A stretch of DNA of 64,000 bases from Streptomyces anulatus (GTDB taxonomy: Bacteria > Actinomycetota > Actinomycetes > Streptomycetales > Streptomycetaceae): NCBI RefSeq assembly GCF_000721175.1, contig NZ_JOEZ01000008.1, forward strand, positions 163,019 to 227,018, given 5' to 3'. How positions within the stretch are numbered: position 1 is the stretch's first letter; every line of letters begins with the position of its first letter. The position numbers and the translations under genes were made by a program. The notes beneath the pieces were generated by a model, which saw only the letters and a list, made by a program, of their open reading frames with translations, ran no database searches and was not told the DNA's origin. Below are positions 1 through 10,138 of this stretch, in pieces.

Positions 1-256
1 CCGCGACCCGGCCCCGCGAGCGTCCGCCGGAGGGCTGGTGCTGGGGCCCCGGGTAGCCGTACGGCACGGTGGGCGGCTGCGGCTGCGGCTGCGGCTGCGG
101 CTGCGGGTAGCCGTACGGCGCCGTGGACGGCTGACCGTACGGGCCGGGCTGCGGCTGGGGTTGCACGGGGGCTCCGTACGCACCGGGCTGCGGTTCGTAC
201 GGAGCGCCGAAGCCCTCCTGCTCCCCCGGCCTGCCCTGCGGCGGCGGCTGCGACAT
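1..256 (-). CDS. Pro/Gln/Tyr-rich N-terminal region of an unidentified protein (partial)
   Basis: The gene starts with ATG at 256 and runs off the left edge, so only about 85 N-terminal residues are visible. They are rich in proline, glutamine, tyrosine and glycine, with repeated PYG/PYGYP units and a run of five Gln-Pro pairs, ending in a basic stretch at the window edge. In Streptomyces such low-complexity heads usually precede a membrane span or an extracytoplasmic domain, but that part is outside the window, so I give no function. It lies downstream of the ABC-F gene on the same strand, 68 bases after its stop. Confidence 0.7.
   Translation of the reverse strand, partial: MSQPPPQGRPGEQEGFGAPYEPQPGAYGAPVQPQPQPGPYGQPSTAPYGYPQPQPQPQPQPPTVPYGYPGPQHQPSGGRSRGRVA
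75..104. repeat. GGCTGC hexanucleotide repeat, five units
   Basis: Five perfect tandem copies of GGCTGC. On the minus strand they encode five Gln-Pro pairs inside the partial Pro/Gln-rich gene. The unit is a whole number of codons, so changes in copy number would lengthen or shorten the linker without a frameshift. Confidence 0.9.
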
Positions 257-323
257 CGGTGTACTCCCCCTCGAACGTACGGTCCCTGCCGCCCCGTTCT
301 ACCACCTGCCGCACCGGTCTCCG

Positions 324-2141
<1,818 letters not shown>

Positions 2142-2289
2142 TTCACTCCTGTCCCGGGGGTCCCTGCGGCGAGGACCGCTCGACGTACCAGAGTAGTCGC
2201 CGCGCGGGGTGCGATAACGTGCCGCGATCGATCATGGGGAGTAGCCCCAGGTCGGAGCGGTGCGGAAGACATCCGGGGTGGGGGACTTC

Positions 2290-3003
2290 ATGACGATGGC
2301 GCGTGGCACGGTACGGGGCCTGATACCGGCGGTCCTGGCGGCGGTGACGCTGGCCGGCTGTTCGTCGTCGGCCGGGGCGGGCGACGAGAGGCCGGGCGGA
2401 CCGGCGGTCGGCAGCGCACCCGCGAAGGCGGCGGACGAGGCCGGGGCGGAGAAGACCGGGGCGGACGAGGCCGAGGCCGACGCCCCGAAGGTGGCGGAGA
2501 AGGGCGGGCGGGTCGGAGGCGCGGGTTCGGCGTGCGACCTGCCGGTGACCTTCGATACCGCCGCGCACTGGAAGCCTCGGGGGGCCTCGACGGAGCTGGA
2601 CTCCGAGCTGGCCGAGGAGCTGGCCGACCTGACCGAGCAGGGCACCGTGAAGGTGGTCTGCGAGATCGACGCCAAGCCGGCGGGGAGCATCGGCTTCCTC
2701 CGGGTGTGGCAGGGCGAGGCGTCCGATGACGACCCGCGCGCGGTTCTGAAGGCCTTCGTGGCGGACGACCCGAACGCGAGCAAGGCCACCTACACGCAGG
2801 TGACGGCAGGTGCGCTCGAGGCCGCCGAGGTCGGCTACACCGTGTACAGCGAGCTGATGGACGAGTCGAAGAAGGAACGCGCCTTCGCCGTCACGACGCC
2901 CGACGGCCCGGTCGTGGTGCACCTGGGCGGGCTGGACTCCGAGGAGCACGCGCAGATGCTGCCGGCGTTCGAGCTGGCGAAGAAATCCCTGAAGCTCGGC
3001 TGA
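2290..3003 (+). CDS. Putative lipoprotein, function unknown
   Basis: A protein of about 237 residues with a type II signal peptide: a short basic start, a hydrophobic stretch and the lipobox LAGC near residue 24. Then comes an Ala/Glu/Asp/Gly-rich low-complexity linker of about 50 residues and a compact domain with two cysteines (SACDLP and VVCEID). It should be exported and lipid-anchored on the outer face of the membrane. ATG at 2290 was chosen because it is preceded by a G-rich site (GGGGTGGGGG) and gives a standard signal peptide; ATG at 2296 is also possible. It is divergent from the ABC-F gene. I do not recognise the C-terminal domain. Confidence 0.85.
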   Translation: MTMARGTVRGLIPAVLAAVTLAGCSSSAGAGDERPGGPAVGSAPAKAADEAGAEKTGADEAEADAPKVAEKGGRVGGAGSACDLPVTFDTAAHWKPRGASTELDSELAEELADLTEQGTVKVVCEIDAKPAGSIGFLRVWQGEASDDDPRAVLKAFVADDPNASKATYTQVTAGALEAAEVGYTVYSELMDESKKERAFAVTTPDGPVVVHLGGLDSEEHAQMLPAFELAKKSLKLG

Positions 3004-3081
3004 CGGGTGTCGGTGCCGCTGGTGTCGCCCCGGGCGGTGCGGGGGCGGGGAGGGCTGCGGCGGCCCGGCACCCCGCCGGAA

Positions 3082-3198
3082 CCTCGGAAGCACGGCTTCC
3101 ACGGCTACCGGTCCCGCCGCATCACCGACGAGCACCGGCTCATCCCCGAGGTGGTCGACGACGAGGTCCGCATCGCCGCCTGCCGCTACCACCACGGC
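3082..3198 (+). pseudogene. Remnant of a YoeB/Txe-type toxin (C-terminus only)
   Basis: The frame reads FHGYRSRRITDEHRL, then VRIAACRYHH. This matches the well-known C-terminal signature of YoeB-family mRNA interferases (SRRI-EHRLVY and ACRYHY), including the catalytic His region. There is no start codon or N-terminal half, no stop directly after the RYHH end, and no adjacent YefM-like antitoxin. I call it a decayed toxin fragment. The assignment rests on motif recall. Confidence 0.6.
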
Positions 3199-3770
3199 CG
3201 CCGACTTCCGGCCGCCCGCCCGCCCGGCCCCCGCCCCGCGCGCTCCACCAGCAGCCAGCCGCACAGGGTCATCGCGACGGCGGCCGGGGCGCTGACCGGA
3301 ACCGCGATCAGCAGGGCCGTCCGGCCGTCCAGGAGGCCGCCGAAGCCGACCATGGACAGGCCCAGGACGCCGAGCAGGCAGAGCGTCGCACCGAGGGCCG
3401 CGAGCGGGCCGGCGCCGCCGGCTCCGGGGGTCGCCGGGGCCGGGCGTTCGAAGGGGCGGAAGGCCGCGACGAGCCCGGCGGTGAGGGCCGCCGCCAGCGC
3501 GATCCGCAGGGGGACCTGGGCCCACCAGGCGGCCGACGCGGGCTCGGGGAGCGGGACGTCGAGGGCGAGCATGGCCCCGTACACCCCGAACATCGCCGTG
3601 AGGTGCCAGAGGAACGCGGTCATCGCCACCCCGTTGGCCGCCACCACCGTGCGCCAGACCCGGGGGCGCTCCAGCAGGCGGGCGGCCGGGGCGCGGAGCA
3701 GTTCGACCGCGCCGACGAGCCAGAGGCCGTGGCAGAGCAGGGCGAAGCCGGCCGGCGGCTCGATGACCGC
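3186..3770 (-). pseudogene. C-terminal fragment of an acyltransferase-3-like membrane protein
   Basis: The open frame encodes about 195 residues of membrane-spanning sequence with the stretch RVWRTVVAANGVAMTAFLWHLTA. This is typical of the last transmembrane helices of actinobacterial acyltransferase family 3 proteins. The family is normally about 350-400 residues and begins with a catalytic His in the first helices; that part is missing. The frame abuts an unrelated remnant on the other strand near 3770. The frame is still open, so loss of the 5' part seems recent. Confidence 0.55.
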
Positions 3771-3774
3771 CTGC

Positions 3775-3936
3775 CCCGACGGCAAGCAGGGCTACGCCTG
3801 CACGTCCAACGGGCACCCCGTCGTCGACGGACAGTTCTGCGCGAAGGCCGACCGGGGCCGCACCCTCATGGCCACCAACCGGACGATGGTCACCTGCTCC
3901 TACGACCCCAGCATCACGCCGTACCGCTGGCAGTGA
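3775..3936 (+). pseudogene. C-terminal remnant of a secreted Cys-containing protein
   Basis: The frame reads CPDGKQGYACTSNGHPVV and ends YRWQ then TGA at 3936, with four cysteines in about 50 residues. It looks like the end of an extracytoplasmic domain, but no upstream coding sequence continues in this frame; it joins the acyltransferase fragment on the opposite strand instead. A very short intact gene from ATG 3772 is possible but has no ribosome site. Confidence 0.4.
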
Positions 3937-3937
3937 C

Positions 3938-4855
3938 TCACGGACGCACCGAGGCACCCGGCGCCGGCGACGCCGCCGGGCGTGCGTTGCGGCAGGTCCC
4001 GGACGCCAGCAGCGCGTCGGCGACCTTCCGGCCCGTCTCCTCGTCCGGGACCAGGAACGCCGTCGTCGGCCCGGATCCGGAGACCAGCGCGGCCAGGGCC
4101 CCCGCCTCCGTGCCCGCGGCCAGGGTGTCGGCAAGGGAGGGGCGCAGGGAGAGCGCGGCGGGCTGAAGGCCGTTGCTCAGGGCTCCCGCCAGTGCGCCGG
4201 AGTCGCCGGAGCGCAGGGCGGCGAGCAGCGCGGGGGACGCGGTCGGTTCGGGGACCTCGACGCCGGCCGTGAGGCGGTCGAACTCGCCGTACACGGCAGG
4301 CGTGGAGAGGCCGCCGTCCGCCACGGCGAAGACCCAGTGGAAGGTCCCGCCGACCTCGATCGGGGTGAGCTTCTCGCCGCGCCCGGTGCCGAGCGCGGCC
4401 CCGCCGACCAGGCTGAACGGCACGTCACTGCCGAGCTCGGCGCAGATCGCGAGGAGTTCGTCGCGGCTCGCGCCGGTCCCCCACAGCGCGTCGCAGGCGA
4501 CCAGGGCGGCGGCACCGTCGGCGCTGCCGCCGGCCATGCCGCCCGCGACCGGGATGTCCTTGGCGATGTGGAGGTGGACGGCGGGTGTGACGCCGTACCG
4601 CTCGGCCAGCGCGAGGGCGGCGCGGGCGGCGAGGTTGGTGGTGTCCAGCGGGACCTGGGCGGCGTCCGGGCCCGAGCAGGTGATGCGCAGCTCGTCGGCG
4701 GGGGTGGCGGTGACCTCGTCGTACAGGCCGACGGCGAGGAAGACGTTGGCCAGGTCGTGGAAGCCGTCCGGGCGGGCGGCGCCCACGGCGAGCTGGACGT
4801 TGACCTTCGCGGGGACACGGACAGTGACAGCCGCAGCCTTGCTCACGAGACTCAC
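3938..4855 (-). CDS. ispE: 4-diphosphocytidyl-2-C-methyl-D-erythritol kinase
   Basis: GHMP-family kinase of 305 residues that phosphorylates CDP-ME in the MEP isoprenoid pathway in the cytoplasm. The N-terminus carries [11 protein letters not shown], the IspE substrate-binding start. The ATP-binding glycine loop is [17 protein letters not shown] near residue 100, and the C-terminal GHMP motif is SGSGPTTAF. The GTG start at 4855 overlaps the ksgA stop as GTGA, so it is translationally coupled to ksgA. The order ksgA-ispE is conserved in actinobacteria. A second GTG at 4846 is a weaker alternative start. Confidence 0.97.
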   Translation of the reverse strand: MSLVSKAAAVTVRVPAKVNVQLAVGAARPDGFHDLANVFLAVGLYDEVTATPADELRITCSGPDAAQVPLDTTNLAARAALALAERYGVTPAVHLHIAKDIPVAGGMAGGSADGAAALVACDALWGTGASRDELLAICAELGSDVPFSLVGGAALGTGRGEKLTPIEVGGTFHWVFAVADGGLSTPAVYGEFDRLTAGVEVPEPTASPALLAALRSGDSGALAGALSNGLQPAALSLRPSLADTLAAGTEAGALAALVSGSGPTTAFLVPDEETGRKVADALLASGTCRNARPAASPAPGASVRP

Positions 4856-5754
4856 AGGGCCGCCTCCGGCTTGTCCTCGGCCGGTACGGGCGCCTCCGGC
4901 TTGTTCTCCGCGATCGCCGCGAACTCCTCCACCGTCAGCGCCTCCCCGCGCGCCTGCGGTGAGATCCCGGCGGCGACGAGCGCGGCCTCGGCGCCGGGTG
5001 CGGAGCCGGCCCAGCCGGACAGTGCGGCGCGCAGCGTCTTGCGGCGCTGGGCGAAGGCCGCGTCCACGACCGCGAAGACCTCGGCGCGGCTCGCGGTGGT
5101 GGCGATGGGCTCGGTGCGCCGGACGAGCGAGACGAGGCCGGAGTCGACGTTCGGGGCGGGCCAGAAGACGGTGCGGCCGATGGACCCGGCGCGCTTGACG
5201 TCCGCGTACCAGTTGGCCTTCACCGACGGCACGCCGTAGACCTTGTTGCCGGGGCGGGCGGCGAGCCGGTCGGCGACCTCGGCCTGGACCATGACGAGGG
5301 TCCGCTCGATGCTGGGGAAGCGCTCCAGCATGGTGAGCAGGACGGGGACGGCCACGTTGTACGGGAGGTTCGCGACGAGCGCGGTCGGGGCCGGGCCCGG
5401 CAGTTCCCTGACCTGCATGGCGTCGGAGTGCACCAGGGCGAAGCGGTCGGCGCGCTCCGGCATCCGGGCCTGGACAGTGGCGGGCAGGGCGGCCGCGAGC
5501 ACGTCGTCGATCTCGACCGCGACCACCCGGTCCGCCGCCTCCAGCAGCGCCAGGGTCAGCGAGCCGAGCCCGGGGCCGACCTCGACGACGGTGTCGTCCG
5601 GGCGGACCTCGGCCGTGCGCACGATGCGGCGGACGGTGTTGGCGTCGATGACGAAGTTCTGACCGCGCTGCTTGGTGGGGCGGACCCCCAGCTTGGCGGC
5701 CAGGTCGCGGATGTCTGCGGGGCCCAGGAGGGCGTCGGGCTCTGTGCTGCTCAC
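4852..5754 (-). CDS. rsmA: 16S rRNA (adenine1518-N6/adenine1519-N6)-dimethyltransferase
   Basis: KsgA/RsmA, 300 residues, which dimethylates two adjacent adenines in the 3' hairpin of 16S rRNA late in 30S maturation. SAM-binding motif I is [12 protein letters not shown] near residue 57 and the catalytic motif IV is NLPYN near 130. The Lys/Arg-rich region (QRRKTLR) and C-terminal helical domain are present. It starts with GTG at 5754. It overlaps ispE by four bases, so the two form an operon. In M. tuberculosis rpfB precedes it; here only 425 bases without a convincing gene separate it from tatD. Confidence 0.97.
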   Translation of the reverse strand: MSSTEPDALLGPADIRDLAAKLGVRPTKQRGQNFVIDANTVRRIVRTAEVRPDDTVVEVGPGLGSLTLALLEAADRVVAVEIDDVLAAALPATVQARMPERADRFALVHSDAMQVRELPGPAPTALVANLPYNVAVPVLLTMLERFPSIERTLVMVQAEVADRLAARPGNKVYGVPSVKANWYADVKRAGSIGRTVFWPAPNVDSGLVSLVRRTEPIATTASRAEVFAVVDAAFAQRRKTLRAALSGWAGSAPGAEAALVAAGISPQARGEALTVEEFAAIAENKPEAPVPAEDKPEAAL

Positions 5755-6179
5755 CCGGTAAGCCTACGGCCGCAGTGGGGCCACGGACTCGCCCCCCGGA
5801 GCACGTACAGCTTCTTCGCCCGGTACGTCTGCTCGGCGGCCGGTGCGTCCTGGGGCGCGGCGCTCGGCGGCCCGCCCGGCGCCGGCGCGGGTGGGCCCCT
5901 GCCGGGGCACCTCGGGCGGCGGGCCGGCGAGCGGGGTGTCCACGACGGTCGGGGCGTGGGCGCCGGGGCCCGCCGCCCACGCCCCGTCGGCCAGGGTCAG
6001 CTGGTCGTGGAACGCGCCGAGGCGCCTGTCCTGCGAAATGCTCACGCCGCTCCTGAAGATCCGCCGGTGCCGAAGATCCGCCCACGCCACCCCGTCGTGC
6101 GCGGGGACGATAGCGGAGCTTCGGTCACTCTCCAAAGCGACCCGGCTGCACGGAGTGTCCGTGAAGGTCCGGCCGGCGG
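5755..6179. other. Gap between tatD and ksgA with no convincing gene
   Basis: A minus-strand frame of 123 codons (5764-6135) exists. Its product is Arg/Ala/Gly/Pro-rich after the first 50 residues, has no recognisable domain and no clear ribosome site. A short stretch near its start (around 5950-6040, ISQDRRLGAFHDQLTLADG) looks more protein-like than the rest. It could be a degraded gene. No terminator or strong repeat is visible. Confidence 0.4.
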
Positions 6180-7046
6180 TCAGAAGTCGAACGCCCGCGC
6201 GGTGTTGTCGTAGATCGCGGCGGCCAGCACGTCCTCGTCCAGGCCCTTCACCTCGGCCATGGCACGGAGGGTGACCGGAACGAGGTACGGCGCGTTGGGC
6301 CGTCCCCGATACGGGGCGGGGGTGAGGAAGGGGGCGTCCGTCTCGACGAGTACCAGCTCGGCGGGGGCGACGGCCAGGGCGTCCCGCAACGGCTGGGCGT
6401 TCTTGAAGGTCACGTTCCCCGCGAAGGACATGAAGTACCCGGCCCGCGCGCAGATCCGGGCCATGTCGGCGTCGCCGGAGTAGCAGTGGAACACGGTCCG
6501 CTCGGGTGCGCCCGCGTCCGCCAGGACCCGCAGCACGTCCGCGTGCGCGTCCCGGTCGTGGATGACCAGGGCCTTGCCGTGCCGCTTGGCGATCTCGATG
6601 TGGGCCCGGAAGGACTCCTCCTGGGCGGCGACGCCCTCGGGGCCGGTGCGGAAGAAGTCCAGGCCCGTCTCGCCGACCCCGCGCACGTGGTCGAGGGCGG
6701 CCAGCGCGTCGATCTCCGCCAGCGCGTCGTCCAGCGCCGCCTTGCCGCCGGGCTCCCGCGCACCCTGCCTCGCGGTGCCGTCCGGGTCGCCGTGGACGAT
6801 GCGCGGGGCCTCGTTGGGGTGCAGGGCGACCGAGGCGTGGACGGCGGGGTGGGTGGCCGCGGTGTCGGCGGCCCAGCGGGAGCCGGCCACGTCGCAGCCC
6901 ACCTGGACGACGGCCGTCACGTTCACCGCGGCGGCCCGCGCGAGGGCCTCCTCGACGGTGGCGTCCTGCATGTCCAGGTGGGTGTGGGAGTCGGCGACCG
7001 GAACCCGCAGGGGTTCGGGCAGCGGCGGGGCTTCGGTACGGCTCAT
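6180..7046 (-). CDS. tatD: TatD family metal-dependent hydrolase (DNase)
   Basis: A 288-residue TIM-barrel hydrolase of the TatD family, which are 3'-5' DNases active in repair and DNA turnover. Metal ligands are visible: DSHTHLD near the N-terminus, a central GETGLDF with Glu, FHCYSGD, and ETDAPFL near the C-terminus. ATG at 7046 is chosen over the upstream frame extension because it sits just before the conserved start of the family. In actinobacteria tatD sits beside ksgA/ispE, as here. Confidence 0.95.
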   Translation of the reverse strand: MSRTEAPPLPEPLRVPVADSHTHLDMQDATVEEALARAAAVNVTAVVQVGCDVAGSRWAADTAATHPAVHASVALHPNEAPRIVHGDPDGTARQGAREPGGKAALDDALAEIDALAALDHVRGVGETGLDFFRTGPEGVAAQEESFRAHIEIAKRHGKALVIHDRDAHADVLRVLADAGAPERTVFHCYSGDADMARICARAGYFMSFAGNVTFKNAQPLRDALAVAPAELVLVETDAPFLTPAPYRGRPNAPYLVPVTLRAMAEVKGLDEDVLAAAIYDNTARAFDF

Positions 7047-7145
7047 GCCGACGATCGTACGAGGGTCCCGGGCGACCGTACGGGCGCCCCGCACCGTCGC
7101 CTCACCCGCGGAGGAACGCGTGCGTCACCTGCGGCGGCAGACGCG

Positions 7146-7517
7146 TCACCTGCGGTGGAAGGGGTGGAGCAGGTCGGCCGGCCGCCAGTGACGGGCCGGG
7201 GCGGCGGCGGCCGGCACCGCCCGGTCCTTCGCGGCGGACTCCGCGCCGCGCGGCGCCTGCTGCTTCCGCAGCAGCTCCTGGACGCCGGCGACCCGCCCCG
7301 CCCGCATGATGCGCACCACTTTTCCGTCGCAGTTCGTGCAGGTGGGCGTGGAGAGCGGGGACGGCACGCGCTCACCGTCCGCCGTGTAGACGACGAACCT
7401 GTGCCCGTGGACGTCGACGTGGTGCTCTATCTCGTAGGACTGCTCCCAGCCGTACCCGCACTTCATGCAGGCGAAGGCATACGCCTCATGGACCGTGGAC
7501 GCTGCGATCTCGCTCAT
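7146..7517 (-). CDS. Conserved hypothetical zinc-ribbon-like protein
   Basis: A 123-residue protein with two Cys pairs, CMKCGYGW near residue 17 and CTNCDGK near residue 60, arranged like a small zinc ribbon. A low-complexity Ala/Pro/Arg tail follows. No enzymatic motif is seen. It lies 100 bases upstream of tatD on the same strand, so it may be co-transcribed. A role in nucleic acid or protein binding is only inferred from the ribbon. Confidence 0.75.
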   Translation of the reverse strand: MSEIAASTVHEAYAFACMKCGYGWEQSYEIEHHVDVHGHRFVVYTADGERVPSPLSTPTCTNCDGKVVRIMRAGRVAGVQELLRKQQAPRGAESAAKDRAVPAAAAPARHWRPADLLHPFHRR

Positions 7518-7981
7518 GCCCGCTCCTTCCGGCCGCCGCGGTCACCCGCTCCGGGGACGACCCGCCCGCCCGAGGGGTTCGAACAGCTGGCCCGCCCCTT
7601 CCAGTGGACACCTGCACCCGGACGGACGCACCAGCTCAGCGCCGATGTTGGTGCGTTCTTGGCCTCCTTTTGCCGCCCTTTGCCGATGCATGGCGCAAGG
7701 CAGGGCCACGGCAGGACAGTGCGTGACCGCCGGGCCACCAAGCGCCCCGACGCGCGCGACGCGCCCCCTCGCCGATCGTGAACGCGCCCGCGCGCCACCC
7801 CCGCACGCTCCTCGGCTTTCCCTGCGTTCCCGGGCTTTCACCCCGCCCACCCCTCCACGATTTCACCATTCAATTGAATGCGCGATTTCCCCGGATGTCG
7901 CACGCCGATTTGCGACACCCGCATTTCTCCTTTTCACTCGTCACGTCCACCTCATTTACCGCAGGACGGGGAACAACCCCC

Positions 7982-8143
7982 ATGTTCACCACGGACACCA
8001 CTGCGGTCGGCGGGATGCCGGATGGGGACGAGGAGTCGGTGTTCGACCTCGTCCACCACCCGACGCCGGTCGCCGCGTTCGCCTCGGCGCTGGCGATGTC
8101 CCGCGCCCTGTCCGGCCTCAGCGCGACGCCGGCCCCGGCATGA
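7982..8143 (+). CDS. Small 53-residue ORF coupled to a serine hydrolase
   Basis: ATG at 7982, with GGACGGGG about ten bases upstream, opens a 53-residue frame that is acidic in the first half and Ala/Ser-rich in the second. Its TGA overlaps the ATG of the hydrolase gene (ATGA at 8140-8143), so translation of the hydrolase is probably coupled to it. The upstream 120 bases are unusually AT-rich for this window, as expected of a promoter. It might be a leader peptide or a peptide substrate. I do not recognise it. Confidence 0.5.
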   Translation: MFTTDTTAVGGMPDGDEESVFDLVHHPTPVAAFASALAMSRALSGLSATPAPA

Positions 8144-9198
8144 CGGACGCGCAAGCGGTGCCGGTGACCGCCCCCGGCGAGGACGAGTCCACCGCACGCC
8201 TCCTCGCCGCGGCGGCCCGGGCGGTCGACGCACCGGACCTGGTGCTCGCGGTCAGCCGGAACGGGGTGCGCACGGTCCACACCGGCGGCGGCGCGGAGCC
8301 GGGCCCGGTGGAACGGGAGCGGCTGGGTTACGAGCTGGGCTCGGCGTCGAAGCCGTTCGCGGGGCTGCTGCTGGCCCGGCTGGTGGCGCAGGGCCGGGTG
8401 CGGTACGCGGACCGGGCGGCGGACCTGCTGGCCCCTGGCCTCCCGGTGCACCCGGCGGTGCGCCGGATCACGCTGCGCCATCTGCTCACCCACACCTCGG
8501 GGCTGCCGGGCCTGCCCGCCGACTTCTACCCGCAGGCGGTGCCCCGCTGGTCGACCGACCCGTACGGCGGCTACCCGGCCGACCGGGTGGTCCGGGCCTT
8601 CCTGCGGGCCCGTCCGCGCCACCTGCCCGGGACCCGCTGGCACTACTCGGACTTCGCCGTCTCGGTCCTCGGCCACTCCCTGGCGGCGGCCACCGGGACC
8701 CCGTGGGAGGTCCTGCTGCACCAGCAGGTGCTGGCCCCGCTGCACCTGGACGCGACCCGGGTGCGCCCGGGGCCGGAGGGCACGGACGCGGTGGGCCACC
8801 GCCGCGACGGGGCGCCGGTGCCCGCGCTGGACACCGGGGGCTTCGCGGCGGCGGGTGCGGTGCGGGCGACCCCGCTGGACCTGCTGACGTTCCTGGAGGC
8901 GCACCTGGGCGGGCCCGAACCCTTGGACCCGACGCTGAGCGCGGCGCTCACCGACGTGTGCCGCCCGCTGCTCCGGCGCGGCTGGCGGCACGCGCACACC
9001 CACACCCTCACGTGGTTCCAGCACCCGTCCCCGTACGGTCCGGTCCTCTTCCACGCCGGAGCGACGCTCGGTCAGCAGGCGTTCCTGGGCCTCCGCCCGG
9101 ACACGGGTCTGGCGGTGGCGGCGACGGCGACGCGGCGGGTGCACCGGGGGGACACGTTCGTCGCGACGGCCTACGGGCTGCTGACGGAAACGCCGTAG
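8140..9198 (+). CDS. Serine hydrolase, beta-lactamase / class C (DD-peptidase fold)
   Basis: A 352-residue protein of the serine beta-lactamase-like family. The nucleophile motif SxxK is S68-A-S-K71 (ELGSASK). The second motif is Tyr-Ser-Asp (WHYSDF), a YxN variant with Asp in place of Asn, and the third is H-A-G near the C-terminus. The conserved LLTHTSGLPG segment follows the active site. No signal peptide is visible, so it is likely cytoplasmic. Members include esterases, DD-peptidases and peptide-tailoring enzymes; substrate unknown. ATG 8140 is fixed by the overlap with the small ORF. Confidence 0.88.
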   Translation: MTDAQAVPVTAPGEDESTARLLAAAARAVDAPDLVLAVSRNGVRTVHTGGGAEPGPVERERLGYELGSASKPFAGLLLARLVAQGRVRYADRAADLLAPGLPVHPAVRRITLRHLLTHTSGLPGLPADFYPQAVPRWSTDPYGGYPADRVVRAFLRARPRHLPGTRWHYSDFAVSVLGHSLAAATGTPWEVLLHQQVLAPLHLDATRVRPGPEGTDAVGHRRDGAPVPALDTGGFAAAGAVRATPLDLLTFLEAHLGGPEPLDPTLSAALTDVCRPLLRRGWRHAHTHTLTWFQHPSPYGPVLFHAGATLGQQAFLGLRPDTGLAVAATATRRVHRGDTFVATAYGLLTETP

Positions 9199-9203
9199 GA
9201 GCC

Positions 9204-10085
9204 TTACGGCCTGGGCGGGGCCTTCTCCGCGTTCTTGGCGGCCACCACCGCGTCGAACACGTCCCGCTTCGGCAGCCCGGCGGCGGCGGCGACAGCGGCG
9301 ATGGCCTCCTTGCGCCGCTCCCCCGCCTCCTCGCGCACCCGCACGCGCCGCACGAGCTCCTCGGCGTCCAGTCCCTCGTCGCCGGAGTCGCAGGCGCCTT
9401 CCACGACGACGGTGATCTCGCCCCGCACCCCGTCGGCGGCCCACACGGCAAGCTCGCCGAGCGGACCGCGCTTGACCTCCTCGTACGTCTTGGTCAGCTC
9501 GCGGCAGACGGCGGCGCGGCGCTCGGCGCCGAAGACCTCGGCCATGGCGGCGAGGGTGTCGTCGAGCCGGTGCGGGGCTTCGAAGAAGACCATCGTGCGC
9601 CGCTCGTCCCCGACCTCGCGGAGCTTGGAGAGCCGTTCACCGGCTTTGCGCGGCAGGAACCCCTCGAAGCAGAAGCGGTCGACGGGCAGACCGGACAGGG
9701 CAAGGGCGGTCAGTACGGCGCTGGGCCCCGGGACGGCGGTGACGCGGATGTCCCGCTCCACGGCGGCGGCGACGAGCCGGTACCCGGGGTCGGAGACGGA
9801 CGGCATCCCGGCATCCGTGACGAGGAGCACCCGAGCGCCCCCGGCCAGTGCCTCCACCAGCTCCGGCGTACGGGCGGACTCGTTCCCCTCGAAGTAGGAG
9901 ACGACACGCCCCGAGGTGTGGATGCCGAGCGCCTGGGTGAGCCGGCGCAACCGCCGGGTGTCCTCGGCGGCGACGACGTCGGCCCGCTCCAGTTCGGCGG
10001 CGAGGCGTGGCGGGGCGTCCGCCACGTCACCGATGGGGGTTCCTGCGAGCACGAGCGTTCCAGTCGTTCCAGTCACATCGGCCAT
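9204..10085 (-). CDS. rsmI: 16S rRNA (cytidine1402-2'-O)-methyltransferase
   Basis: RsmI, about 293 residues, a tetrapyrrole-methylase-fold SAM enzyme that 2'-O-methylates C1402 of 16S rRNA. Characteristic motifs are LVLAGTPIGDVADAP at the N-terminus, AAEDTRR, LVTDAGMPSVSDPGYR and VPGPSA. ATG 10085 puts the family start right after the initiator. It is divergent from pmt with 53 bases between starts, so the two promoters must overlap. It is convergent with the serine hydrolase, five bases separating the two stops. Confidence 0.96.
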   Translation of the reverse strand: MADVTGTTGTLVLAGTPIGDVADAPPRLAAELERADVVAAEDTRRLRRLTQALGIHTSGRVVSYFEGNESARTPELVEALAGGARVLLVTDAGMPSVSDPGYRLVAAAVERDIRVTAVPGPSAVLTALALSGLPVDRFCFEGFLPRKAGERLSKLREVGDERRTMVFFEAPHRLDDTLAAMAEVFGAERRAAVCRELTKTYEEVKRGPLGELAVWAADGVRGEITVVVEGACDSGDEGLDAEELVRRVRVREEAGERRKEAIAAVAAAAGLPKRDVFDAVVAAKNAEKAPPRP

Positions 10086-10138
10086 CCTCGCAGCACGGGC
10101 AGCGCCCTTCGCACAGATGCGTTCCCTACGATGGCGCG

